Part shown: positions 1 to 11,126 of the stretch, piece after piece
Layout of the letters: each line of letters starts with the position of its first letter
Position numbering within the stretch: the first letter of the stretch is position 1
Assembly (NCBI GenBank): GCA_037176885.1
Contig: JAWWNJ010000177.1
Span: forward strand, 62,001 to 126,000
DNA length: 64,000 bases
DNA from: Favolaschia claudopus
Taxonomy: Eukaryota > Basidiomycota > Agaricomycetes > Agaricales > Mycenaceae
Reading direction: 5' to 3'
Position numbers and translations under genes: made by a program
The notes under the pieces: model-generated
Told to the model about the DNA's origin: nothing
Seen by the model: only the letters and a program-made list of their open reading frames with translations
Database searches by the model: none

Positions 1-71
1 AGTTTTAGTCGGCCGTTGTCGATAGTCTCGCCGAGCAGGTCAGGCAGTTCTGTGGCGGGAGTCTGAGTCAT
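1..71 (-). CDS. N-terminus of a Ser/Thr protein kinase-like gene (partial)
   Basis: Only the first 23 codons are inside the window; the gene runs off the left edge. The minus-strand ATG is at 71-69 and the reading starts MTQTPATELPDLLG, followed by ETIDNGRLKL. A short leader ending in LPDLxGxxIDNGRLxL is typical of the start of Ran1/Ksp1-like fungal protein kinases, where it sits just before the glycine-rich ATP loop. The loop and catalytic residues lie outside the window, so the kinase call is inference from this leader alone. A TATAAATA element lies about 140 bp upstream on the same strand. The gene is divergent from the dehydrogenase at 474. Confidence 0.45.
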   Translation of the reverse strand, partial: MTQTPATELPDLLGETIDNGRLK

Positions 72-473
72 GATAGTAGAGAAGGGATGCGTAGAAGTCA
101 AGTGTGCTGGAGATCAACTCTGGCGAGAACGAAGAAAAGATGATTTGGTGAAAGAAGAAGATGGAGGTAGAAGGCAAAGAATGGTGACCCAAAAAGGAGG
201 TTGAGGTTGGTATTTATAGCGGTCAGCCACCGATTGCCCCTCGATCGCATGGCAAAGTCAAACCCATCGTATGTATCATAGGGAGAGACGCGTCGAGCGC
301 GCTGTTTTGCGCGTCCTCAAGGCCTTTTCGACGTCGTGGCGAAGGTTAAGGTACAACCGGCGTGTCGTCGGCAAAACATCATGATCCAAGCGGCTGTGAG
401 CGGCCCGGATCCGGAAGCTTGTGGACGACCAAATGGCTGACTGCATGCAGCGTAAATATTCTTGCCTCTCACC
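72..473. other. Divergent intergenic region
   Basis: About 400 bp between the minus-strand kinase-like gene and the plus-strand dehydrogenase. It holds a minus-strand TATA element at 211-218 and an ACGCGT hexamer at 288-293. Small open frames here have no family resemblance and I consider them noise. Confidence 0.6.
211..218 (-). promoter_or_regulatory. TATA box (TATAAATA) of the kinase-like gene
   Basis: The plus strand reads tatttata, which is TATAAATA on the minus strand, 140 bp upstream of the ATG at 71. Sequence and spacing fit a core promoter element with a leader of roughly 100 nt. Its function is inferred. Confidence 0.45.
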
Positions 474-2125
474 ATGTCCAACAACCCCTCCTTTGTGCTG
501 AAAGGTTCATTATAACCTGTAAAACCGGCTGCTTTTCTCATTCGAGGCCAGCGATCGACGACGTTGTCTACGAAGAGCGGCCCATTCCTGAGATTTCTGG
601 CAGCCAAGTTCTCGTCAAGGTCAAGAAAACTGGGATCTGTGGCTCCGATGTTCATTATCTCGTTCATGGGAGAATCGGAGACTTTGTTGTAAACAACCCG
701 ATGGTACTTTGCTGGAGATCGTCAAACATAACTCGGTCCTCACAATGGCTTGAATCGAATGTAGGTCCTTGGCCATGAGTCTGCTGGCATCGTCGAAAAA
801 GGTGGGGAAATTTGTCCATACTCCCCTCGCATCGATTTGCAAGAAATGTAGTGGGTCCCGACGTCAAGCATCTCAAAGCTGGAGACCGTGTCGCAATGGA
901 GCCCGGGGCCACTTGTCGTAGGCTTTAGTCTGAACACTTGTTTCACCGAACCTTCACACGTTATTCCAGGCAACTGCGATGCCTGCAAGTCGGGCCGATA
1001 CAATGTCGGTATCATTGGTGCTCTCACCCCTCTCAGATATGCTCAACTACGTACCAGCTTTGCCCTGACATTGTTTTTGCTGCCACCCCGCCCTATGACG
1101 GAACTTTGGGTCGGTTCTACCGTGTACCAGCAGATCTTGCCTATCCGCTCCCTGAAGGAGTTTCTCTCGAGGACGGCGCTATGGTGGGCTTCTGAGATGG
1201 TTAATGTAGTCAGACATTGAGCTACTAATCTTAGATGGAACCTCTTGCGGTTGGAGTTCACTCCGTCTCCAACCTCGGCGGGTTCCGCAGCAACCAGTCC
1301 ATTGCCGTCTTTGGCTGTGGACCTGTCGGTCTCTTGTGCATGGCTGTTGCAAAAGCTCTCGGAGCTGCCCGCATCATTGCCGTCGATATCGTTCCATCCC
1401 GCCTCGAGTTCGCCAAAGAATACGCAGCGACAGACACATACATTCCTGTCTCTTCCGAGGAAGGCGAGAGCAAGATCGACTACAGTAAACGCAACGCCGA
1501 TACGATGCGGCAGCAACTCAAGATTGAAGACCGCGGTACGAATGCTATCGATCTTGTCATTGACGCTAGCGGTGCGGAAGTGTCGATTCAAACCGCGTTT
1601 CATGTGGTCAAGTCTGGAGGCACTTTTGTGCAGGTCTGTGCTTCGAACTCAATCTCGGAAGTAAATTACTCAACCTCCTCTATAGGTGGGAATGGGCAAC
1701 CCAAACGTGACGATTAATCTCGGTATGCTCACGGTGCGGGATATAGAATTCCATAGTGTTCAGGATCTCACGTCCTCATTCACAGGTCAAAGAGCTAAAT
1801 TACAAAGGCTCGTTCCGCTACGGGGTGCGTATTTCTGTTCATCAAGCCTTTCGCGTTGGCTCACTTCCCTCGAGCCGGGTGACTACCCTCTCGCCATCGC
1901 CCTCGTCGCGCAAGGCAAAATTAACCTGAAGCCCCTTGTAACTCATCGGTTGGTCTTTTCATTCTCGCCACTCGCATTCAATTGAACTATACCCATTTAC
2001 CTAGGTTCCCCTTCGATCAAGCCATTGCTGCGTTCAAGGCGACGCGTGCAGGGAAGAGCGAGGACGGGAAGGGCGTCATCAAGGCCATCATTTCAGGTCC
2101 AGATGTGTCTATCGAGGAGAACTAA
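474..2125 (+). CDS. Xylitol/sorbitol dehydrogenase (zinc MDR), tandem copy 1
   Basis: Medium-chain zinc alcohol dehydrogenase, most like D-xylulose reductase (xylitol dehydrogenase): NAD-linked oxidation of xylitol to xylulose in cytosolic pentose use. I could join 11 exons, starting 474-504, 552-703 and 765 onward, into an uninterrupted protein of about 375 residues. It begins MSNNPSFVLK. Visible motifs are GICGSDVHY with the catalytic-zinc Cys, GHES, a four-Cys structural-zinc loop CRNCDACKSGRYNLC, the Rossmann motif GCGPVGLL, and VDIVPSRLEFA whose Asp favours NAD over NADP. The C-terminus is typical (VTHRFPFDQA, then IISGPD) and the stop is at 2123-2125. Sorbitol or L-arabinitol dehydrogenase activity cannot be excluded. 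A close paralogue follows 320 bp downstream in the same orientation. Confidence 0.88.
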
Positions 2126-2445
2126 CCGCTGCAGTAAGAAGATTTCTGTATGATAACTTAAATGTATTCTGCGTGTATCTAAGCCGAGCCAAGCAAATAT
2201 ATCAAAGGTCAACTATTGTGTTGGTTGTGCTTTGGTCTGGTACAGCTCGTTGAAAAGAGACCACCACATCAAAATTTACCTCTCTAACTGCATCACACAC
2301 GAGAGCGCGCGCGTCGGCTCGCTTCGCTCTTTCGATACACTCCGAGTCCGCATATCGTCGCGCGAAATTCAGTTATGAGAGCCAAGCCCAGCGGAGAGCA
2401 CTCCGTTAATGGATTGCAAATGTTCCTCTCTTGCCTCTTCTTATC
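2126..2445. other. Spacer between the two dehydrogenase copies
   Basis: 320 bp holding the 3' region of copy 1 and the promoter of copy 2. I see no repeat or open frame of interest. A short gagcgcgcgcg-like CG run occurs near 2300. Confidence 0.6.
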
Positions 2446-4150
2446 ATGTCGGACAATCCATCCTTTGTGCTGAAAGGTCTGAATCATTTCAATTCGTCGA
2501 CTGAAGAACTCTGTTGCTCAACCGGAAGACAGCTGCCGAGGACGTGGTCTACGAGCAGCGTCCTATACCCGAGATTTCCGGAAACCAGGTCCTCATCAAG
2601 ATTAAGAAAACAGGTCCGTAGGATCCAGCGCAACGCGAATGCTTTAATTTCTGGTGTCTTACTTGCCGGACAAGGCATTTGTGGTTCGGATGTGCATTTT
2701 GTACGTCGGAATCCCTCCCCCGCGTTCGAAATACGTTAAGACCGGAGATTAGTATGCTCACGGAAGAATCGCACACCTAGTTGCAAAAAATATGGTACCC
2801 CGAGTTCGCTGAAATCTGCGAAGACCAAGTTGTATGATTGGATTCAGGTTCTTGGTCACGAATCCGCCGGGATTGTGCATGCAGTAGGTCCCGACGTGAA
2901 GCACCTTAAGGTTGGGGACCGTGTTGCGGTTGAACCCGGAATTACTTGCGGTAGGCTCCCAGCACATTGCTCGAGGTTGGCGAATAAATCAACGACAGGC
3001 ACATGCGATACGTGCAGATTGGGCCGATACAATGTTCGCGCCTGAAGTTTCGTAGATATGACTTGGGCTTAACTACTTCTAGCTGTGTGCTGATATTGCC
3101 TTCGCCGCTACGCCTCCGACGGACGGAACTCTGGCTCGATTCTATCGTGTACCCGCTCACCTCGCCTATCCTCTCCCAGATGGACTGTCTCTCGAAGACG
3201 GTGCCATGGTTTGTCTTTCTGGAGGACTGAGACTGTATACTGAGCGGAATATAGATGGAACCACTCGCCGTGGCAGTACACGCTGTTTCCTCCCTGGGCA
3301 GCTTCCGCAACAACCAGACTATTGCAATCTTCGGCTGTGGTCCCGTCGGTCTTTTATGCATGGCTGTCGCTAGAGCTTTCGGAGCTTCACGCATCATCGC
3401 CGTAGATATTGTTCAGTCTCGGCTTGAGTTCGCTAAAGAATACGCTAGAGCGGACACATATCTTCCTATTCCTTTCAAGCAAGGGGAAAGCAAAGTTGAA
3501 TATAGCCAGCGAAGTGCCAGTGCTATGCAACAGCAGCTCGGCATCGAAGACCGTGGCCCGAAGGCAGTCGATCTGGTCATTGACGCGAGCGGGGCAGAAG
3601 TATCAATTCAGACTGCCTTCTATATTGCTAAGACCGGGGGCACCTTTGTACAGGTAAGACTCTCATTTCCAATGGCCCGCATTCAGCACCGACATAACGA
3701 TCACCCCCAGGTCGGAATCGGGGCTTTCGACGTGACAGTGAATTTCGGAATGCTCCTGGTGTGGAAATAGAGCAAGTTCTTCCATCGGTCATCTGATGGC
3801 TTCCAAAACAGATCAAAGAATTAACTTGCAAGGGCGCTTTCCGCTACGGGGTACATTTGTGTTTCTTCATGAATGCAATGCCTTGTCTTTTCTCACATCC
3901 TCCTTAGCCCGGAGACTACCCTCACGCAATTGCTCTCGTAGCTCAAGGCAAAATTGACCTGAGACCGCTGGTGACCCATCGGTTCGTGTTGTTTCTGTTT
4001 GGAAGACAGCATCCTTACATTTCATGCAGTTTCCCCTTCGACCAGGCCCTTACTGCCTTCAACGCAACGCGTGATGGGAAGAGTAAGGACGGAAAGGGCG
4101 TCCTTAAGGCTATCATTTCGGGACCAGACGTCCCCATCGACGAGGACTAG
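2446..4150 (+). CDS. Xylitol/sorbitol dehydrogenase (zinc MDR), tandem copy 2
   Basis: Paralogue of the gene at 474-2125, read as 12 exons. It starts [10 protein letters not shown], and splicing restores [20 protein letters not shown], the structural-zinc loop [28 protein letters not shown] and [11 protein letters not shown]. The apparent stop in the LLVWK reading near 3770 disappears if gtgtgg..aacag is removed, giving [17 protein letters not shown], the family consensus. The end is [11 protein letters not shown], stop 4148-4150. Two introns here (2614-2674 and 2701-2752, enclosing a 26-nt exon) have no counterpart in copy 1, and copy 1 has one intron missing here. The NPMVL of copy 1 is KNMVL. 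The gene looks functional; its substrate may have diverged. Confidence 0.86.
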
Positions 4151-4391
4151 TGTTCTACATAACACCCATATGTTTTCAAACTCAATTGAATTTTCCGGGG
4201 CCCCCTACCGTTGAACGAAACGCCGTATCCTGCGCGCAAGTTGAAACTGCAGGAGAGTGTTGTACATATAACTCCACACAAGTACAACAGAACATGATCA
4301 GCTACCGCTACATTGCATCGTTATGTAGTCCTAACATCACCGTGCGCGAACTTAGAGTTCTTCTAATACATTACTTAATGATGCATACTTT

Positions 4392-6782
4392 TCAGTCCTC
4401 AAGGAAGAAGTATTTGCCAGCAGCTGGAGAACAATGAGCTTCAAAACATCGAGTGTATGATAGCACTCACTCTTCTGCTCGCGGTCCTTCACGCTGTTCA
4501 TTTTATTGACTCGCGGCCGGAAGTTGGTCGGATCCCGACGGAATGTGATTTCTAGGGAAGCCAGGAAGCGGTTCATACCGGAAAGCAGTGTCTGCGGTCT
4601 ACGGAGAAAGTGAGCAGAAGACAGAGAAGAGTGTTCGACATGACTCACGGTGTAGCAGTGGCCGAAATTGCGGGTTGACCCTCAAAGACGATGACGCGAT
4701 CGGCCAGGTATGTGGCCATGATAAAGTCGTGCTCGATGACAAACGCAGTCTTCTTGGCGTGTAGAATGAACCTGAAGAGATTCTCAGCGCAAAGAGACAT
4801 TGTGAAAGCGAGGTGATGTACCGTTTGATCACCTTACTCGCGATGATACGCTGCTCAGAGTCGAGGAAACTATACACGAGATCAGCCAGGGGTATGCACA
4901 AGGGGGTTCAGTTGAACATACCTGCTGGGCTCATCCAACAGATACACGGATACATTAGGTTTGCCTGAACACGACTTGTCAATAGCAGCCAATATAGTCG
5001 CCTATCTATACGCACCTAGAGCGAGAACAATGGCCACACGTTGCAACTCTCCTCCAGACAAAGTCTTGACATCCTGATCCATGAGACCCTCCAGATTCAT
5101 CGGCTTGAGAACGTCTGTTTGGAATTGAGGGTGCATGAAAGCAGCCTTGATCTGCTTGAGCAAGAGCATGCGAACAGTGCCAGGGAATTTGGGCGAGATA
5201 GTCTGTGGCTTCAGAGATACCGACAGACTCTGGGTGACCTCCGTGTCATCTGGCGGCTCGCCCGCAAGCAGACGCACAAAGGTCGTCTTGCCTGTCCCGT
5301 TCTCGCCCAACATGACGATGATTTCGGAGTCAGTGAAGGACCCGCCCTCGACAGTGAGTTTGAAATCCCCCAGAGTTTTGGTCATGCTTGGGTAGGAGTA
5401 ATGCCGCGTCTTGTCCACGACGACCTCTTCAGCTGTCTCGACCATCTTGAAGGACAGAGATTCTTGCCGGAATCGCAGATTTTCGGTGGGGATGAAGCCG
5501 TCAAGGAAAATATTGATGCCTTGGCTCTGGTGAGCACATTCCCTGTACAAAAGAACCAAAATACCGTACCTTCCCGCACCGAATAGGGCATGGTCACTAC
5601 GCCGTACATTGATGGCTTGCCATACAAGCAGCAGATGAAGTCCGATAGATAATCCAAGACTGACAAGTCGTGCTCCACAGCAACAACATAGCAATCAGGC
5701 GTAAGGAGGGAGCGAATGACTTCGGCCGCCCGTAATCGTTGTTTGATATCGAGGTAACTTGACGGTTCGTCGAACATGTATCTGATATTTTGATTCAGAG
5801 GTTTGGGCAAGAGAAAGTGTATAATTGTGACTCACACATCGGCTTTTTGAACGCAAGACATGGCGATAGCAAATCGCTGTAATTCTCCACCGGATAATTG
5901 GCTTACATCCCGATCCAAAACGTTGTTCAATTCGAGCACATCGCACATGTGCTCCTTGTTATTGAGTTCGAGTTTCGTGTCCAGCATTTGGGAGACGGAG
6001 AGCTTCCCCTTGACGGCTTTTGGAATATGGTCGACGTATTGAGGTTTGATCAGGGCCTTCAAATTGTCCTCGAGAACTTTGGTAAAGTAGTTCTGCAGCT
6101 CCGAACCACGGAAGTACTTGAGAATGTCTTGCCAATCAGGAGGATCCTGTACAGAACATATGAGGTACTCAGAAAAATGAGAGAAATTAGTTGCGTACAT
6201 CGTAACGTCCCAAGTTAGGCTTCAGCTTCCCGGCCAATATCTTTAGAGCAGTGCTCTTTCCAATACCGTTGGTGCCAACAAGTCCCAATACCTGGCCCGG
6301 CCTCGGTGTCGGTAATCGATGTAGTTTGAAGGCGTTTGCTGTATACCGATGTGTAACCTCGGAATCGAGATTTGTTGGTAAGTTGATGATTTGGATGGCT
6401 TCAAACGGACACCTGTACATAGAATTGAGGATCGACGATGTAGAATCGCAGACAGCGGCTGGCTTGACTTTTTTACACAGATACCACAACCGATGCAAAG
6501 AAACTCGGAGATGAAGGCGATTTTATCTGTCGGTTTGACTTCAATGCAAAGTTTTCCTGAACGCGATGTTATGGGTCAACATAAGAGCACGTTTCGCCCG
6601 CGACACACCCATTTTTACGACGGGACATGACTGCGACGCAGAAAAATCTCCAGTAACCAATTAAAATGAGCGTATTGGTGTACCTTTTTGCATTCTTGGG
6701 CACATCGCTTTGGCTTGCATTTGTTGGAGTCCACGATGGCAATACGAGTTATTTTATCGGCCGTAGCTTCGTTCCTGGACAT
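4392..6782 (-). CDS. RLI1: ABCE1/RLI1 ribosome-recycling ATPase
   Basis: Iron-sulphur twin ATPase that splits 80S ribosomes after termination and helps 40S export and initiation; essential and cytosolic. The start [16 protein letters not shown] at 6782 leads into the Fe-S domain, CKPKRC..EC, then after an intron SCPVVKMG, then CIGCGIC..KCPF, giving the eight cluster cysteines. NBD1 has GTNGIGKST, signature [12 protein letters not shown] and [11 protein letters not shown]2 has [10 protein letters not shown] and [12 protein letters not shown], and a hinge-type tail [14 protein letters not shown]. Removing a final intron (gtgagtgctat..ctccag) gives the C-terminus [13 protein letters not shown] with the stop at 4392-4394, as in yeast RLI1; without it the frame runs into unrelated sequence. 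It converges with the dehydrogenase and is divergent from the next gene, with only 46 bp between start codons. Confidence 0.95.
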
Positions 6783-6828
6783 CGTCGCGCGTTAAGAGTC
6801 GTATGTAGCAGTTCTGACGGTGAAAGTG

Positions 6829-8503
6829 ATGGCGGGAAGCGGAACCGGGGTCGTGACTTCGGTAGAAGCCGACAACCGAAAACGCGCTTTACGCGTCTTG
6901 TTCTCAAACCACCATCATGGTCTTCCGGTACTTCTCGTCTCTCTCAACGCTACTCTGATGATTCTCATTCTCCGGCTCCAAGCTCACGCAATCCTTACTA
7001 TCTACGTATCTCGGACAGGAACGTTCTGCCGCTCTATGTGACTCGCCAGCCTTCCTCGCTCTCAGGCAACTTGATTTATTACCACTCAGGTATATCTAGA
7101 CGAGGCCCATCTAGATTGGATGTCGGATAATATCTTGCAACACGTACTTGCCGATTTACAGCCAAAGTAAGACCCTTCTGTCGATCTTGAGTCGCAAACG
7201 CATTTTCTTGCGAAGGATATTGCCCAAATTGAAAGCGGAAGCCGATCTACTTGGTTCGACGCCCGTTCCCAACAAGGGCTCAAAGGCAACTGTCGATACA
7301 CACAGGGGAGGTCTGTCGCTTTCTTTCGGTCTGTACTCGTTACGCACACCAATACTTTGTGAGATTCGTACCAATTCTGCTACTTCCTTCGCAGGGTATG
7401 CATATCTTACTCTTTGTGCACCATTTCGCTAATTAAACCTCAGACGGAGCAGCACTCTGTCCTTATCAAGGTGTGTTTTGTCCCCGTGTGTTGCTACTCC
7501 TGCGTAGTGTGTCTATTCAGACAAGACATTTTTCTGCCGCATTGCCGCAACCGAAGCCTAAGATGCCACCACCACCATTGAGCCAGCCGCAAGCGACAAA
7601 ACGCAAGAATCGTAAAACCAATGCATCACAGCCGTCCAATAAGCGACGCAAAACAAAGGGCAAAGAAAAGGCACGTAACAGCGACGAATCCGACGAAGCA
7701 TTGTCTAGTGGGGACGAAGATCCTGTAGAATCCACCCCCGCTGCCGATGCTTCAGCAGAGCCTCGTAGATCTCAACGAAACAAGAGGCTGCTAGCAGGCG
7801 GATATCAGCAAACCGACAACGCCTCTCATGATTCCGACGTTGAGATGCAAGATCCAGCTGAGGTAACAAAATTGGGGTGATGTCGCTCAAACTCCAAACT
7901 GACCACAATGTTCAGAATGAACCTGAACCCGACTCTGTACAGGTCAAGGCTGAGACACCTATTCCAGGGCAAGACGAGCCAGGGGGCTCCGCTGCGCCGA
8001 TCGATATCGACATCGACGAAGACGAAGAGAAACCAAAACCGGTGCTCACACTCAAATATCGCGACTTCAGCATCTATGGTCACTGTCTCTGCATCGTCGT
8101 CGAGCCATATCCCCCATTACTCTCAACAACCAGAGCGGCATCTCGGGCACCCACAATCGCACCGCTATTCAATAACAGAGGTGCAAGCGCTACACCCTCT
8201 AACTCTAACTCTGCTGCAACGCTCAGAGCCCGGACGCCGCTATTCTTGCCTGACGATGACGACGATAGAAGTACACCTGCGCCGTTCATTGGGATTGGGA
8301 AAGGCACGCGCCCGCCTGTCCCATTGTTTGACGAGGAGCAGGACGACGACAGCGATCATTCAGATAACGGCGGCATGATGGCTTTCAGCCAGACAATGAA
8401 TAGCTACAGCCACTTGCCTGCGGGAGCGGCCGATGATGGCGAAGGACTAGATCATGGTGCGGTATTCTTTGGTGACGCAGACGAGGTGCGGGAGCTAGAT
8501 TGA
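6829..8503 (+). CDS. Conserved unknown protein, probably nuclear
   Basis: Not assigned to a known family. The best model starts at ATG 6829 (MAGSGTGVV), with a first exon ending near HHHGLP, then VYLDEAHLDWM from 7090. Further exons give ILPKLKAEADLLG, RGDSYQFCYFLRR, TEQHSVLIKTRHF, a Lys/Arg-rich stretch TKRKNRKTNA..NKRRKTKGKEK that looks like a nuclear localisation signal, an acidic stretch IDIDIDEDEEKPKP, LTLKYRDFSIYGHCLCIVVE, and an acidic tail ending at the TGA at 8501-8503. The VYLDEAHLDWM, YQFCYFLR and FSIYGHCLC blocks look like conserved folded segments between disordered linkers. The first splice junction is uncertain, since the 6937-7089 region can be read in other ways. The gene shares a 46-bp divergent promoter with RLI1. 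Confidence 0.6.
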
Positions 8504-8596
8504 GGCAAGGGGAAGATATTATCTGGTATTTTTGTTTTGTACTGCGGTCTAGATATCTGTACAAGATTTACTTATTATTTTGCCGAGATTATCACC

Positions 8597-11126
8597 TTAT
8601 GCACGCCCGATCTCTCTCAGGATTTCGAGCTTGCGGGCTGAGGAAACTTCCCTGAAGCCTGCGTTGGCCATCTCAAAGAGTCCATGTCCACCCGACAGCG
8701 CACGCAAACGGTTTGAATAGTCCAGCATCTGGCTGAGGGGTGCAACAGCATTGATCGTGCGCTTCAAGCGTGCTGTGCTTTCGCGAGAGCTGTTCCCAGA
8801 CGGCGAGAGCCATGCAGGCGGAATGTAGTTCCCCTCCTCCGGGAACCCACCAACCTCCTCCGACCCGTCAATATCCGCACCGACCGAACCCGTCCCAAGA
8901 TCCACCACCTCCGCACCATGCTCCGTCAAATCCTTCACCGCTTTCCCAAGGCTGTCCTCGTTCACCGACACCTTGAGCGCAACAAACGGCTCAAGAACAG
9001 ACCCCATCCCAGCCTCGCGAATATGTTGGCGGAGGATCACCGCTGCAGCCCCCGCGAGCACACTCGCCGGCACGCCTTTCGGCAGCTCGACATCGCGCAC
9101 GGTGATGTGCACATGCGACATTGCGAGTGATGTGTTGGGTGAGTTCGATAGCGCGCTGGCGAGTCCGGTTGCTACAAACGCACCAGGGGTGCCAGCGAAT
9201 GAATTCGGCGTGTCGTACGGTTGGCCTGCCCCATTGACCACAACGTTGCCATCCCACGTTGAATCGCCCTGCTCGTCCGGGGCAAGGGGTCGCAGTTCAA
9301 GCCTAATCGAAATGGCGGTTGCAGAGCCCCCGACGTCAGTCCTCCATATCTGAGCCTCCGGAGAGGGAGTACCCGGTCCCAACCCTTCACGGAAACTCAC
9401 GCGTCGAGCACCAAACTCAAAGTTCACGCCCCACTCATCGCGTAGACGTCCTTCGACGATTTCGAGATGGAGCGCACCAAGTCCGTGTGCGAGAAGCTGT
9501 CCGTCCTGAGTGTCGACACGAACCGAGGGGTCCGTTCGAGAGAGCGCCTCAAGCGCATCTTGCACGGGCTGGAGATCTGCATGAGAGTTGGGTATGACTG
9601 ACGCGGCTATCACGGCGGGAGGCGTGGCAATTTCGCGCAGAGACGTCCGAGATGTGGTCGGCGCGCCGGTAGCCTCCAGTGTGTCACCAGTACGCGTGTA
9701 CTTGAGTCCTAGCAAGACACCAACAGCGCCAAAAGACAACTCTTCGACCTCTTCAGTTTGAGAGGCATACAGAAGGAGTAATTTTGAGATCCGTTCTTTC
9801 TGTCCTCGAGTATGATTCATCAGCGAAGTTTTACGATTGATTTTGCCTGACGAAATACTGAGAGATGAGAGCAGACAGAAAAAAAAGTCAGTAATTACCG
9901 GAATAGACGCGAACGAAAGTCATCCACCCAAGCCGCTTATCCCAAGTGACTTTCCACGCCAAAAGCCGTGGTGGCGCGTGTTCGCGTTTCGGATCATGGG
10001 CAAGATCCAAAGGACTTGCAAGTAGCGCACCAACGTAGTTCATGACGAGGTCGGTGCCGATGTGCTTCATCGCCGACCCACACAACACAGGGAGGATCTC
10101 ATTGCTCAATGTTGCTTTCCGCAGATGACGCATGAGCACCTTATTGTCGAAAGCAAGATAGGCTTGTGGGCCGGCTGGTAGCCCGAGAAGCGACTCCATC
10201 AGCTCTTCGGAGAACATCGAGAGGTTATCGAGCAGCTGTGTACGCGCTTGCGGGAGGTGCGGAAGGATGGGATGCGTTGAGGGGATGAAGTCGAGAGTTT
10301 GCAGATCGGCAGGGTCTGTGGGTAACGGATGGCGCGCTGACTGGCCTTCTGAGTCCCACTTCCAGACCTCCCAGTTGACCAGGTCAACGAGTCCTTGGAT
10401 ACCCGGCTCGGCGTGGTCGTAATCTTGGGGATTGAAAGACGCTATAGGCAGTGCGAGGGCCATCGGGTGAGGATGTAGTCTATGGGACAGCAGAGACGCC
10501 AATGACGCGTGAAAGGACGCGCCGGGGCGGTCGAGCTTATTCAAAAACATGATGCGCGTTCGCACATCGTACCTACAAGTCCGTTAAATTATGTTCTCTG
10601 CGTCAAGACCTGGGCAACGCGTCTCACCTAGAAAACGCACCTGTCTAATTGCTTCCAAACACCCTTCGTCTGAGCTTCGACACCCTCAACCGAGTCAATG
10701 AGGACAACAGCGCCGTCAACGACGCGACTTGCGCTTTCCACCTCCATGCCAAAATCTGCATGTCCGGGCGTATCGACGAGATTGAACAGCCAGTCCTTCC
10801 ATCGGACGGGTATACTGGCGGACTGAATCGTGATTCCGCGTTCGCGTTCGGCCGGTAGAAAGTCCGTGGTCGTGCTGCCTGTGTCGACAGTACCCGGAGT
10901 CGAGAGATAGGAAGACGTGAGGAGAATAGACTCTGTCAGAGTGGTTTTGCCCGAATCTGTGAGCCGGGTTCAGAAACAATGGCGGGGAAGATGCAAATCA
11001 GCGCCGGCACCAACCAATATGCGCGACAAGGGCCATGTTGCGTATTTTTGCGGGGTCGTGGCTGGCCGTCGCCAGTCCACGGCGAAGATGTAGACATCGA
11101 GGTGGACGCGTCCGCCAAAGGAACAT
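8597..11126 (-). CDS. MEF2: Mitochondrial elongation factor G2 / ribosome-releasing factor 2
   Basis: GTPase of the EF-G2mt type, which with RRF recycles mitochondrial ribosomes. Splicing gives a start MFLWRTRPPRCLHLRRGLAT, an Arg-rich presequence, then IRNMALVAHIDSGKTTLTES with the P-loop (G1) completed across an intron. It continues through the switch region ERERGITIQSA and G3 VDTPGHADFG to G4 FLNKLDRPG in the exon at 9888-10565. The large 3' exon, from about 9820 to the TAA at 8597-8599, carries the second-domain GDTL segment, the domain IV-like VNFEFGARRVSFREG and GLFEMANAGFREV near the C-terminus. AHIDSGKTT and GHADFGMEVES are diagnostic of EF-G. MEF1 is less likely, because the order and length of the C-terminal part fit the EF-G2 branch better; that choice is inference. 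Confidence 0.85.

Noticed and set aside
3709..3770. Premature stop making dehydrogenase copy 2 a pseudogene
   Set aside because: The TAG lies inside an intron (gtgtgg..aacag) whose removal restores the family consensus.
5041..5586. Plus-strand frame of 181 residues inside RLI1
   Set aside because: Antisense to the NBD2 exon of RLI1; no independent motif.
6666..7130. Plus-strand frame starting [12 protein letters not shown] as the start of the unknown gene
   Set aside because: It begins inside the RLI1 Fe-S exons and reads through non-coding sequence; ATG 6829 gives a better spliced protein.
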